A stretch of DNA of 64,000 bases from Pseudomonas putida S13.1.2 (lineage in GTDB: Bacteria; Pseudomonadota; Gammaproteobacteria; Pseudomonadales; Pseudomonadaceae), in the NCBI RefSeq assembly GCF_000498395.2, contig NZ_CP010979.1, positions 2,604,001 through 2,668,000 of the forward strand, in the 5' to 3' direction. Below are positions 42,301-50,834 of the stretch, in pieces (within the stretch, counting starts at the first letter, position 1; every line of letters starts with the position of its first letter). The notes beneath the pieces were generated by a model, which was given only the letters and a program-made list of their open reading frames with translations, made no database searches and was not told the DNA's origin. The position numbers and the translations under genes were made by a program.

Positions 42301-42316
42301 TGCTGCCACAGCAGCA
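42301..42316. promoter_or_regulatory. Enhancer palindrome TGCTGC-N4-GCAGCA (site C2)
   Basis: Perfect palindrome, spacer CACA, 54 bp before the LLM 4 sigma54 promoter. Confidence 0.7.
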
Positions 42317-42370
42317 CCCCGCTCCCCGTCTGCTCCTCAAACCCCCGCCCCACAGGCCATGCAGCACGCA

Positions 42371-42386
42371 TGGCACAGCCGTTGCA
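42371..42386 (+). promoter_or_regulatory. Sigma54 -24/-12 promoter for the desulfinase operon
   Basis: TGGCACA-GCCG-TTGCA is nearly the exact consensus with GG-N10-GC spacing, 41 bp before the LLM 4 start codon. Confidence 0.8.
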
Positions 42387-42427
42387 CCTTCCTCCCCATC
42401 CGCACACCTCCCCCTTCAGGAGCCCCC

Positions 42428-43579
42428 ATGACCACCGATTTTTTCTGGCGCCTGCCCTTGGGCACCGACGGCCCGCAGCTGTCCACCGACCGCCACAACC
42501 GCGGCAACCCCGCGCACCGCCCCGGCCACATCGCCCCCGGTCGCCTGCCTGACGGCCAGGCCGATGGCTTCACCTACATCGACTACATCGCCCAGGTCGC
42601 CAAGGCCGCCGAGCTGGCCGGGTTCGAAGGCGCGTTGCTGCCCACCGGCCCGGAGCCGTGGATAGCCGCCGCCGCGCTGGCCCGCGAAACCCGGCGCATC
42701 CGCTTCCTGATCGCCTTCCAGGCCACCTGGACCCTGCCCGCCTACGCCGCCCAGCAGGCGGCAATCCTGCAAAACCTCAGCGGTGGCCGGCTGGACTGGA
42801 ACATCATCACCGGCGGCAACCCGGCCAGCCAACGGGCCAATGGCGACTTCCTGGAGCATGACTTGCGCTACAAGCGCACCGGCGAATTCCTCGACGTGAT
42901 CCAGGGCCTGTGGACACAGGACAATTTTTCCTACGAAGGCGATATCTACCGCCTCGAAAACGGCAGCCTGCCGCCGGGCCTGCAACACGAACGCAAACCA
43001 GGCGTGTACTTTTCCGGCTTTTCCGACGCCGCGCTAGACGTGGCTGCGCGGCACGCCGATGTGTACCTGAACTGGGCCGAGCCGATCGACAAGCTCAAGC
43101 CGCATATCGAACGCGTGCGCGAGTTGGCCGACAAGCAGGGCCGCACGGTGCGTTTCGGCCTGCGTGTCGACCTGTTCGCCCGCGAGACCGAGGAGCAAGC
43201 CTGGCGCGAGCTGCGCCAGCAGTTCGAGCGCCTGGAAGGCAAGGCCAGCGCCAGTGCCAAGGGCTTCGTGACCGGCTCGGACTCTGTCGGCGGTGCACGC
43301 CAGGCGGCCTATCACCAAGGCTTGCAGGGCTTCGACGAACTGATCCTGGCGCGCAACCTGTGGGCCGGCTTCGCCAAGGCCAAGCCCGGCCCCACCGTGG
43401 GCCTGGTGGGCAGCCATCAAAATATCGCCGAACGCCTGGCTGAATACCGCGATGCCGGTTTCAGCACCTTCATCCTCGCCGCCAACCCGCACCTGGAAGA
43501 GGCCCTGCGCATCGGCCAGGAAGTGTTGCCGCTGGTGCAGCAGGCTGCCACCACCACCCCTTTGCAGGCCAGCGCCTGA
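42428..43579 (+). CDS. FMN-dependent monooxygenase (LLM 4), desulfinase operon
   Basis: This 383-residue luciferase-like monooxygenase starts at ATG 42428. Motifs include F-T-Y-I-D-Y-I-A-Q-V-A-K-A-A-E, R-R-I-R-F-L-I-A-F-Q and L-D-W-N-I-I-T-G-G-N. It is related to LLM 1 (shared F-T-Y-I-D-Y and N-I-I-x-G-G). By eye there is no Cys and no Met beyond the initiator. It is directly upstream of two DszB-like genes (18-bp gap), so it probably makes the sulfinate they act on, as DszA/DszC do for DszB. That order of reactions is inference. Confidence 0.85.
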   Translation: MTTDFFWRLPLGTDGPQLSTDRHNRGNPAHRPGHIAPGRLPDGQADGFTYIDYIAQVAKAAELAGFEGALLPTGPEPWIAAAALARETRRIRFLIAFQATWTLPAYAAQQAAILQNLSGGRLDWNIITGGNPASQRANGDFLEHDLRYKRTGEFLDVIQGLWTQDNFSYEGDIYRLENGSLPPGLQHERKPGVYFSGFSDAALDVAARHADVYLNWAEPIDKLKPHIERVRELADKQGRTVRFGLRVDLFARETEEQAWRELRQQFERLEGKASASAKGFVTGSDSVGGARQAAYHQGLQGFDELILARNLWAGFAKAKPGPTVGLVGSHQNIAERLAEYRDAGFSTFILAANPHLEEALRIGQEVLPLVQQAATTTPLQASA

Positions 43580-43597
43580 ACCCGACCGGAGCTGAAC

Positions 43598-44662
43598 ATG
43601 AGCCAACCCCTCGATACCTTGTGGTACACCCGCTGTCCGGTGCCCACCGGCCTGGGCATTGCCGTGCAGCAAGGCTGGCTGCAGGAAGACCTGGCCGGCC
43701 TCGGCACCCAGGTGCAGTCCCTGCGTGAAGCCGACCAGCAGGCAGTGCGCGAATCGCACTTCGACCATAGCCTGCTCAATTCGGTACGCCACGGCGGCAG
43801 CATTCCGGCCATCTGGGCCCGCGCCCAGGGCCGCGACACCCGGGTCATCGGCCTGTCGTGGGCCGATGAGGCGCAGTTGATCCTGACCCGCCCAGACAGC
43901 GGCATCCACACCGTAAAAGACCTCAAGGGCCGCCGCTTCGGCCTGCCCGACTGGGCCTCGGCACAGATCGACTTCACCCGCGCGCAGGCACTGCGTGGGC
44001 TGGAAAACGCCCTTAAGCTCGCAGGGTTGCAAGTGGGCGACGTGGACTTGGTCAACTACCGCTACGACGGCACCTTCAGCGACCGCCCGGTGCGCAACGT
44101 GGCCGGCACACCGGTGTCCAGCACCCAGAGCGAAGGCCGCAACCTGGAGCTGGCCGGCCTGCTGCGCGGCGAGGTCGATGCAATCTTCCTCAAGGGCGCC
44201 AGCGCCGTGCAACTGGCCCACGCCTTTGCCCTGCACACGGTGATCGACACCGGCAGCCACCCCGACCCACTGATCCGCAGCAACAACGGCACGCCACGCA
44301 CCCTGGCGGTGGACAGCCACCTGCTGGCGCAGCACCCGCAAGTGGTGCGCACCCTGCTCGGCTCAGTGCTGCGCGCCGAACGCTGGGCCCACCAGCACCC
44401 TGACGAAACCCGCCGCTACCTGGCGCGGGAAACCAACAGCAGCGAGTACTGGGTGCAAGTGGCTTACGGCGCTGACGCCCACCTGCGCCTGAGCACGCGC
44501 CTGGACGAGCAGGCCATCGATGCCTTGCAGGACTTTGTCGAGTTCCTCAAGCGCTGGCGCTTCATCCCGGCGCGCTTCGAGGTGCGCGACTGGATCACTC
44601 GCCAACCACTGGACCAACTGCTGGCCCCCCTCCAAATGGACAGGAAACCCGTTACCCCATGA
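43598..44662 (+). CDS. DszB-like desulfinase, intact active-site pattern
   Basis: This 354-residue protein has the SsuA-like binding-protein fold but no signal peptide, so it should stay in the cytoplasm. It has the DszB pattern: L-W-Y-T-R-C-P-V-P-T with Cys13, His54 (S-H-F-D-H), Arg64 ten residues later, and G66-G67 in V-R-H-G-G-S-I-P. DszB uses Cys27, His60, Arg70 and Gly73, with identical His-to-Arg and Arg-to-Gly spacing. Cys13 is the only Cys in the protein, and only one Met follows the start. The family removes sulfite from an aromatic sulfinate. It is probably the enzyme acting after LLM 4. It could instead be a misannotated ABC binding protein, but the missing export signal and conserved Cys argue against that. 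Confidence 0.7.
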   Translation: MSQPLDTLWYTRCPVPTGLGIAVQQGWLQEDLAGLGTQVQSLREADQQAVRESHFDHSLLNSVRHGGSIPAIWARAQGRDTRVIGLSWADEAQLILTRPDSGIHTVKDLKGRRFGLPDWASAQIDFTRAQALRGLENALKLAGLQVGDVDLVNYRYDGTFSDRPVRNVAGTPVSSTQSEGRNLELAGLLRGEVDAIFLKGASAVQLAHAFALHTVIDTGSHPDPLIRSNNGTPRTLAVDSHLLAQHPQVVRTLLGSVLRAERWAHQHPDETRRYLARETNSSEYWVQVAYGADAHLRLSTRLDEQAIDALQDFVEFLKRWRFIPARFEVRDWITRQPLDQLLAPLQMDRKPVTP

Positions 44663-45717
44663 CCAAGCCCCTGGAAACGCTCTGGTACACCCACAGCCCC
44701 GTGCCCACCGGCCTCGGCATCGCCGTGCAGTCGGGGCGCCTGGCCGAGGCCTTTACGCCATTTGGCACCAATATCCAGTCGCTGCGCGAGTCCAGCGAAC
44801 GCGAGGTGCGCGAAGCCCACTACGACCATCACCTGCAGAACTCGGTGCGCCACGGCGGTAACATCCCGGCAATCTGGGCCTACGCCAGCGGCGTTGAGAC
44901 CCGCGTGCTGGGGCTGTCGTGGAGCGATGAGGTGCAGTTGATCCTCACCACCGAAGAAAGCGGCGTACGCAGCATTCGCGACCTGAAAAACCGCCGCTTC
45001 GGCATACCCAAGTGGGCCAACGTGCAGATCGACTTCACCCGCGCCCAGGCCCTGCGCGGGCTGGAAAACGCCCTGAAACTCGAAGGCCTGGCGGTGGCCG
45101 ATGTGGAATTGGTCGACTACCCCTACGGCGGCACCTACAGCGACGATGCCAAGCAGCACCTGTACGGCGCCGAAGTGAGCCTGGACACCAGCCGCTTCAG
45201 CCGCCGCAACAATGAGCTCATCGGCCTGCTGCGGGGCGACATCGACGCCATCTTCCTCAAGGGTGCGCATGCGGTGCACCTGGCCCACGAGTTCGGCCTG
45301 AGGGTGGTGGTCGACACGGGCAGCCACCCCGACCCGCTGATCCGCAGCAACAACGGCACCCCGCGCACGCTGACCGTGGACCGGCACTTGCTGGAAAACC
45401 ACTTCGATGCCAGCCGCACGCTGGTCGACACCGTGCTACGCACCGAGCAGTGGGCCTGGGCTAACCCGGAAGAGACCCGGCGCTTTCTGGCGCGCGAGCT
45501 GAACACCAGCGAGTACTGGGTGGCGGCGGCCTATGGCGATGATGCGCATCGGCGCCTGCGTACTACCCTGGACAGCCGCTCGATCGAGGCGCTGCAGGAC
45601 TTTACCGAGTTCCTGTTCAGGTGGGGGTTCATACCGCGGCGTTTCGATGTGCGCGAGTGGATTGATTTTCGCGTGCTGGAGAGTGTGATCGGTTCGACTT
45701 CGCGGTTGGCGGTTTGA
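44659..45717 (+). CDS. DszB-like paralogue with Ser in place of the catalytic Cys
   Basis: This 352-residue protein aligns over its whole length with the upstream gene, which it overlaps by 4 bp (ATGA). His54, Arg64 and G66-G67 are conserved, but residue 13 is Ser (codon AGC) where the sibling has Cys (TGT). It contains no Cys and no Met beyond the initiator and no signal peptide. Either it catalyses with Ser, or it is a non-catalytic partner that could form a heterodimer or carry substrate, or the Ser reflects sulfur-sparing pressure on a changed function. Which of these holds cannot be decided from sequence. Confidence 0.65.
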   Translation: MTKPLETLWYTHSPVPTGLGIAVQSGRLAEAFTPFGTNIQSLRESSEREVREAHYDHHLQNSVRHGGNIPAIWAYASGVETRVLGLSWSDEVQLILTTEESGVRSIRDLKNRRFGIPKWANVQIDFTRAQALRGLENALKLEGLAVADVELVDYPYGGTYSDDAKQHLYGAEVSLDTSRFSRRNNELIGLLRGDIDAIFLKGAHAVHLAHEFGLRVVVDTGSHPDPLIRSNNGTPRTLTVDRHLLENHFDASRTLVDTVLRTEQWAWANPEETRRFLARELNTSEYWVAAAYGDDAHRRLRTTLDSRSIEALQDFTEFLFRWGFIPRRFDVREWIDFRVLESVIGSTSRLAV

Positions 45718-45720
45718 GAC

Positions 45721-45747
45721 TGTTGGGGCCGCTTTGCGGCCCCAACA
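45721..45747. terminator. Perfect 12-bp hairpin terminator after the desulfinase operon
   Basis: TGTTGGGGCCGC-TTT-GCGGCCCCAACA is a perfect inverted repeat starting 4 bp after the stop codon. It separates the operon from the following TonB receptor promoter region. Confidence 0.8.
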
Positions 45748-45763
45748 ATCTGAGCCCCGCCAC

Positions 45764-45779
45764 TGCTGCCCCAGCAGCA
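45764..45779. promoter_or_regulatory. Enhancer palindrome TGCTGC-N4-GCAGCA (site D1)
   Basis: Perfect palindrome, spacer CCCA, 85 bp before the sigma54 promoter. A half-site with the same geometry, TGCTGC-N4-TCTGCA, follows at 45797-45812, 33 bp downstream. Confidence 0.7.
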
Positions 45780-45864
45780 CCCGCCCAGCACCCCACTGCT
45801 GCCCAATCTGCAACACCCCCTCAAATTCCTAATAAAATCTTTATATTTCAATAACTTAACAACA

Positions 45865-45880
45865 TGGCACAGTCCCTGCT
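45865..45880 (+). promoter_or_regulatory. Sigma54 -24/-12 promoter for the TonB receptor
   Basis: TGGCACA-GTCC-CTGCT has exact GG-N10-GC spacing, 42 bp before the receptor start. The intergenic stretch 45815-45865 is AT-rich. Confidence 0.7.
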
Positions 45881-45922
45881 CTAGCTCTCCCCAACAACGC
45901 TTTACATACGGGGAGATCCACC

Positions 45923-48166
45923 ATGCACCAGCTCAATCCACTGGCCCGCCAGATCAGCCTGGCGCTGCTGCTGGCCGGCACCGGCAGCCAGGCCATCGCC
46001 GCCAACGAAGACACTAAAAACGAACCGGCCCTGGAAACCGTCACCGTCACCGCACAGCACCGCGAACAGACCTTGCAGGAAGTACCGGTAGCCGTGTCGG
46101 CCATCAAAGGCACCAGCATTACCGCCGATGGGGTGCGCTCGATGGGCGACATCACCACCTTCGTGCCCAACGCCTCGGCCAAGAACCCCGACGGCGACGG
46201 CCGCCCGCGTTGGTATATCCGCGGCCTGGGCACCGGCGACACCGGCGCGGCTACGGTCTTCCCGGTGGGCATCTACGCCGATGACGTCTACCTCAACGCC
46301 CCCATCGCCGGCGGCGGGCCGCTGTTCGACCTGGAGCGCATCGAAATCCTGCGTGGGCCCCAAGGCACCCTGTATGGCAAGAACACCACTGCCGGTGCAG
46401 TGAACGTGATCTCGAAGAAGCCCACCTTCGACACCGACGGTTATGGCACCGTAGGCTTTGGCAGCAAGAACGAACGCATCGTCACCGGCGCCATCGGCGG
46501 CGCGCTGGTGGACGAAAAACTGGCCGGGCGAGTGGCGCTGTATTCCGAGGAGCGTGACGGCTTCCAGAACAACGACTTCGACGGCAACACCTATGGCGAC
46601 GTGAACAAGAAAGCCATCCGCCTGCAGTTCCTGGCCCAGCTCAACCCCGACCTGGACGCCCTGCTCAAGGTGCACAGCCGCCAGTTCAAGGGCGACGGCA
46701 GCAATGGTTCGCTGCCCGTGGGCCGCTATTACAACGTCGGCTACGAACGCCCGCATGGCCGCGACATCTCGCTGAACGTCAACGAAGACTACCGCCTGGA
46801 CCACGACGGCGCCTCGCTGACGTTCAACTACTACCTGGGCGACTACACGCTGACCTCGATCAGCGCCTACGACTATATCCGCAACCGCTCCACCAGCGAC
46901 GCCGACTACACCCCCTACGAGGTCAACGGCGCGTCGATCACCGACAACAGCTACCGCCAATGGTCGCAGGAGCTGCGCCTGGCCTCGCCGGAAGACCGCC
47001 CGCTGCACTGGCTGCTGGGTGCGCACTACTTCCACGAAGACCTCGACAGCTCGGCACAGCGGGTGGTAACCCCTGGGCCGACGCCCAACGGCACCGGCTC
47101 GAACCAGGTGGGCACCACGGCGTTCCGCGACATGGGCTTCGACCACCGCACCGACAGCTACGCGCTGTTTGGCAACCTGACCTACGACTTCACCGACGAC
47201 TTCAGCGTCACTGGCGGCCTGCGCTGGACGCAGGAGAAAAAGGACATCGACCTGGACCTGGTGCAACTGACCCGCGCCACCGCCAACGGTCCGCTGGTCC
47301 CGCTGGGTGGCGTGGGCACCAACGGCAATCGCCAGGAAGACAAGACCTGGGAAGCCTGGACCTACGACCTGACGCCCGAGTACCGCATCAACGACAACCT
47401 GCGGGTGTTCTTCCGCTACGCCCACGGTTTCCGCTCGGGCGGCTTCAACACCGGGCTGTCGACCAGCCTGGCGCAGCTGACCACGGTCGACCCGGAAGAG
47501 CTGGATGCCTACGAGCTGGGGCTGAAGTCGGAGTGGTTCGACCGCCGCCTGACCGTCAACGCCAACCTCTTCTACTACGACTACTCCGACATCCAGGTGA
47601 ACCTGCTGACGGTGAACAACGGCGTGCTCACCACCGCACTGACCAACGGCGCCAAGGGCAAGGTCAAGGGTGCGGAGCTGGAGATCGAAGGCCAGCCGAC
47701 CGAGCGCCTGCACCTGCGCGCGGCGGTGTCGTTCCTCGACACCGAATACACCGACTTCAAGAACACCAACCCCACCACGGGCGCGGTAACCGGCGACTAC
47801 AGCGGCAACAGCTTCGTGCGCTCGCCGCGCAACGTGGTGTCGCTTGGAGCCGACTACACCATTCCTTTGGAAGTGGGCGGCAAGCTGGTGGCAGGGGGCG
47901 ACGTGAGCTTCCGTGACAAGGAGTACTTCCTGGCCGACCGCCAGAGCAGTGCCGACGAAACCCTCAGCCAGCCGCACTACACGTTGGCCAACGCCCGCCT
48001 GAGCTGGTTCAGCCACGACGACAAGCTGAGCGTGACCGGTTTCGTCAACAACCTCACCGACCGCCGCTACCAGGTGCACGGCCGGCCCAACGGCACCGCC
48101 GGGCAGTACGTGATCACCTACGGCGACCCGCGCACCGTCGGGCTCAGCGTTACCAGCCGGTTCTAG
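45923..48166 (+). CDS. TonB-dependent receptor, sulfur regulon, Met-poor
   Basis: This 747-residue outer-membrane receptor has a signal peptide (I-S-L-A-L-L-L-A-G-T-G-S-Q-A-I-A-A), a TonB-box-like L-E-T-V-T-V-T-A, and a plug with Q-E-V-P-V-A-V-S-A and L-E-R-I-E-I-L-R-G-P-Q-G-T-L-Y-G-K-N-T. The barrel ends S-V-T-S-R-F, with N-N-L-T-D-R-R-Y near the end. It lacks an STN domain, so it is not part of sigma/FecR signalling. By eye it has only 3 Met and no Cys, against about 9 Met in the iron receptor at 2462. Its sigma54 promoter and enhancer site suggest it imports an organosulfur compound under sulfate limitation. Confidence 0.88.
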   Translation: MHQLNPLARQISLALLLAGTGSQAIAANEDTKNEPALETVTVTAQHREQTLQEVPVAVSAIKGTSITADGVRSMGDITTFVPNASAKNPDGDGRPRWYIRGLGTGDTGAATVFPVGIYADDVYLNAPIAGGGPLFDLERIEILRGPQGTLYGKNTTAGAVNVISKKPTFDTDGYGTVGFGSKNERIVTGAIGGALVDEKLAGRVALYSEERDGFQNNDFDGNTYGDVNKKAIRLQFLAQLNPDLDALLKVHSRQFKGDGSNGSLPVGRYYNVGYERPHGRDISLNVNEDYRLDHDGASLTFNYYLGDYTLTSISAYDYIRNRSTSDADYTPYEVNGASITDNSYRQWSQELRLASPEDRPLHWLLGAHYFHEDLDSSAQRVVTPGPTPNGTGSNQVGTTAFRDMGFDHRTDSYALFGNLTYDFTDDFSVTGGLRWTQEKKDIDLDLVQLTRATANGPLVPLGGVGTNGNRQEDKTWEAWTYDLTPEYRINDNLRVFFRYAHGFRSGGFNTGLSTSLAQLTTVDPEELDAYELGLKSEWFDRRLTVNANLFYYDYSDIQVNLLTVNNGVLTTALTNGAKGKVKGAELEIEGQPTERLHLRAAVSFLDTEYTDFKNTNPTTGAVTGDYSGNSFVRSPRNVVSLGADYTIPLEVGGKLVAGGDVSFRDKEYFLADRQSSADETLSQPHYTLANARLSWFSHDDKLSVTGFVNNLTDRRYQVHGRPNGTAGQYVITYGDPRTVGLSVTSRF

Positions 48167-48177
48167 GTTGCCCTTTC

Positions 48178-48270
48178 GGGCCTATCGCCGGCAAGCCAGC
48201 TCCCACAGGTACAACACAGGGCCTGAAACTTGTGGGGACCTGTGGGAGCTGGCTTGCCGGCGATAGGGCC
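48178..48270. repeat. Inverted REP pair between two TonB receptor genes
   Basis: CTATCGCCGGCAAGCCAGCT (48182) pairs with AGCTGGCTTGCCGGCGATAG (48248-48267). It occupies most of the 139-bp gap; no sigma54 promoter or enhancer palindrome was seen here, so the next gene probably depends on read-through or an unseen promoter. Confidence 0.8.
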
Positions 48271-48305
48271 AGCACTGCCAATACATCATTCAGCAGGAAC
48301 ACCCC

Positions 48306-50753
48306 ATGCCCCACCACACTCCCTTGGCCAGCGCCATCGCTTTGGCCATCGCCGGCCTTGCCGTGCCCGCATTCGCTGCCGAACCCGCCGACCGCCTCGA
48401 CACCGTGGTCGTGGTCGGCACCCACCGCAGCGACGTCACCGCCCTGCAAAGCGCCGCCCCGGTCGATGTGCTGAGCGGTGAAAAACTCCAGGAAACCGGC
48501 GCCAGCGACCTGTCCGCAGCACTCACCGCGCTCTCACCCTCGTTCAGCTTCCCGCAGTCGCCCCAGGGCGCCTTTGCCGGTTCCATCGCGCAGGGCGCCT
48601 CGCTGCGCGGCCTGGCTTCGGACCAGGTGCTGGTGCTGGTCAACGGCAAGCGCCGCCACACCAGTGCCAACGTCACCCGTCAGGGCCTGGTCAACGCCCG
48701 TGGCGCGGCAGCCGTGGACCTCAGCCTGATCCCGCTGTCGGCCATCGAACGGGTGGAAATCCTGCGCGACGGTGCGGCCGCCCAGTACGGCTCGGACGCC
48801 ATTGCGGGGGTGATCAACATCGTGCTCAAGGAACGCGATGAGGGTGGTAACGCCGGCTACCGCTTCGGCGGCTACAAGAAAGGCGACGGCCTGCAACGCA
48901 AGCTCAGTGGCTGGAAGGGCTTTGCACTGCCCAACGACGGCTTCCTGACCCTGGCCTTCGACGCCGGCAGCCAGGACCCGGCCAGCGATACCCGCGACGA
49001 CAACCGCCTGTTCTACCCCGGCTCCACCAACATCGACAGCGCCCGCGAGCAGAACAACCGCTACCGCAACTGGCGCTGGGGTTCGGGCAATGTCTCGGAC
49101 CAGTACAACTTCACCGCCAACGCCGAAATGGGTTTGAGCGAGGGGTTGAGCGCCTATGGTTTTGCCACCTATGCGCACAAGAATACGGATGCCGAGAACT
49201 TCTTCGACCCGCCCACCACGTTGCGCAACAACTACGGCAGCGTAGCCCTGGCGCGCTACCCGGACGGCCGCCTGCCGGTCACCCGCTACGGCCTGGAAGA
49301 CTTTGCCGTCACCGGTGGCCTGCGCTTCGAGGACCAGGCCCTGGGCAAATTCGACCTGGCGCTGAACTACGGCAATAACCGCGTCGACTCCACCGACCGC
49401 GACGCCATCAACCCCAGCTGGGGCACCGCCAGCCCGTCGACCATCTACACCGGCCGCCGCGAAGCCGACCAGACCAACCTGACCCTGGACTGGACCCGCG
49501 ACTTTGCCAACGACTGGCTGTTCAAGCCGCTGACCGTTTCCGCCGGGCTGGCCTGGCGCCAGGAAAACTACGACCTCAGCGAAGGGGACGCCGCCGGCTG
49601 GTCCAACGGGCCGCTGTTCAATACGATCGACCCCATCACCGGCCGACGCATCCCTGGCTACTACTCGGGCATCACCCAGGTCGATGCCGTGTCACTGGAC
49701 CGCCGCGTGATCGGTGCCTACTTCGATGTCGAAGCCCAGCTGACCGAAAAACTCCAGGCAGGCGTGGCCGTGCGCAGCGAGCATTATTCGGACTTTGGCG
49801 ATACCACCAATGGCAAGCTGTCGCTGCGCTACGACTTCACCCCGCAGATTGCCGTGCGCGCCAGCGCCAGCACCGGCTACCGTGCACCTTCGCTGGTGCA
49901 GAGCGGGCTGTCCTCGTTCAGTGTGCAGGTAGTGGAACAGCCCCCAGGCAGTGGCAACTGGGTCGAGGTGCAGCAGCGTACCCTGCGTGCCGACAGCCCG
50001 GAAGCGGCCCTGCTTGGCGGCAAGGCGCTGAAACCTGAGGAATCGACCAACTTCTCCGTGGGCCTGGTCTGGCGGCCATTGCCCAACGCCTCGGTCACAC
50101 TCGACGCCTACCGTATCGACATCGACAACCGCATCACCCTGTCCGACCAGTTGCCTGCATCGGTGGTGGGTCCGATATTCGCCGGTACCCCCTACGCCAA
50201 CATCCAAAGCGCGGCGTTCTATACCAACATCGCCGACACGCGCACCGACGGTTTCGAACTGGCCGGCCATTACCAGCTGGATGTGGGCCGCTGGGGCCGC
50301 GTGGACTTCAATGGCGGCTACGCGCGCAACAATACCCGCATTACCGGGCTGGACGACGTGGGCAGCATCCCGGGTAACCAGATCATCGGCCGCAATACCC
50401 AGGGGCTGATCGAGGATGGCACGCCCGAGGACAAGCTGACCCTCAGTGCCAACTGGCTGTACGACGGCTGGAGCGTCACCGTCGCCCAGCGCCGTTATGG
50501 GGAATGGAAGAACCGCAACGCCGCCAACCCGACGCTGGACCAGACCTTCAGCCCGCAATGGGTGACCGACCTGGACGTGTCGTACCGTTTCGACCTGGGC
50601 CTGACCTTGTCGGCGGGCGCGATCAACCTGTTCGACAGCCACCCGGACAAGCTGGAAGGTGCACAGCTGTATGGCGTGCCCAAGTACTCCATCACCAGCC
50701 CGGAAGGGGCCCAGGGGGCGTTCTACTACACCAGCGTGAGTTACGACTTCTGA
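48306..50753 (+). CDS. TonB-dependent receptor, second, extremely Met-poor
   Basis: This 815-residue receptor has a signal peptide (A-I-A-L-A-I-A-G-L-A-V-P-A-F-A). Its plug carries L-V-L-V-N-G-K-R-R-H-T and D-L-S-L-I-P-L-S-A-I-E-R-V-E-I-L-R-D-G-A-A-A-Q-Y-G-S-D-A-I, the signature of a TonB receptor subgroup distinct from classical siderophore receptors. The barrel ends T-S-V-S-Y-D-F. By eye only 2 Met and no Cys occur in 815 residues, the strongest depletion of any long protein here. That, and its place between sulfur operons, suggests it also serves organosulfur uptake. It lies downstream of the receptor at 45923 on the same strand. Confidence 0.87.
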   Translation: MPHHTPLASAIALAIAGLAVPAFAAEPADRLDTVVVVGTHRSDVTALQSAAPVDVLSGEKLQETGASDLSAALTALSPSFSFPQSPQGAFAGSIAQGASLRGLASDQVLVLVNGKRRHTSANVTRQGLVNARGAAAVDLSLIPLSAIERVEILRDGAAAQYGSDAIAGVINIVLKERDEGGNAGYRFGGYKKGDGLQRKLSGWKGFALPNDGFLTLAFDAGSQDPASDTRDDNRLFYPGSTNIDSAREQNNRYRNWRWGSGNVSDQYNFTANAEMGLSEGLSAYGFATYAHKNTDAENFFDPPTTLRNNYGSVALARYPDGRLPVTRYGLEDFAVTGGLRFEDQALGKFDLALNYGNNRVDSTDRDAINPSWGTASPSTIYTGRREADQTNLTLDWTRDFANDWLFKPLTVSAGLAWRQENYDLSEGDAAGWSNGPLFNTIDPITGRRIPGYYSGITQVDAVSLDRRVIGAYFDVEAQLTEKLQAGVAVRSEHYSDFGDTTNGKLSLRYDFTPQIAVRASASTGYRAPSLVQSGLSSFSVQVVEQPPGSGNWVEVQQRTLRADSPEAALLGGKALKPEESTNFSVGLVWRPLPNASVTLDAYRIDIDNRITLSDQLPASVVGPIFAGTPYANIQSAAFYTNIADTRTDGFELAGHYQLDVGRWGRVDFNGGYARNNTRITGLDDVGSIPGNQIIGRNTQGLIEDGTPEDKLTLSANWLYDGWSVTVAQRRYGEWKNRNAANPTLDQTFSPQWVTDLDVSYRFDLGLTLSAGAINLFDSHPDKLEGAQLYGVPKYSITSPEGAQGAFYYTSVSYDF

Positions 50754-50834
50754 TCGAAGACCCTATGGCGACCTGCTCGGCGATGGGCTGCACAACAGCC
50801 CTCCCCGTGCAGGTTGTCATCATCTGCCAATGGC

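Noticed and set aside
43598..45717. Ordinary sulfonate ABC binding proteins
   Set aside because: Both lack a signal peptide and have the Cys(or Ser)/His/Arg-x-Gly-Gly pattern of DszB, so cytoplasmic desulfinase-like proteins fit better, though the fold is shared.
45902..48079. 725-codon open frame on the minus strand
   Set aside because: It mirrors the TonB receptor at 45923, whose signal peptide, plug and barrel motifs are all intact; the antisense product is low-complexity Val/Ala/Gly.
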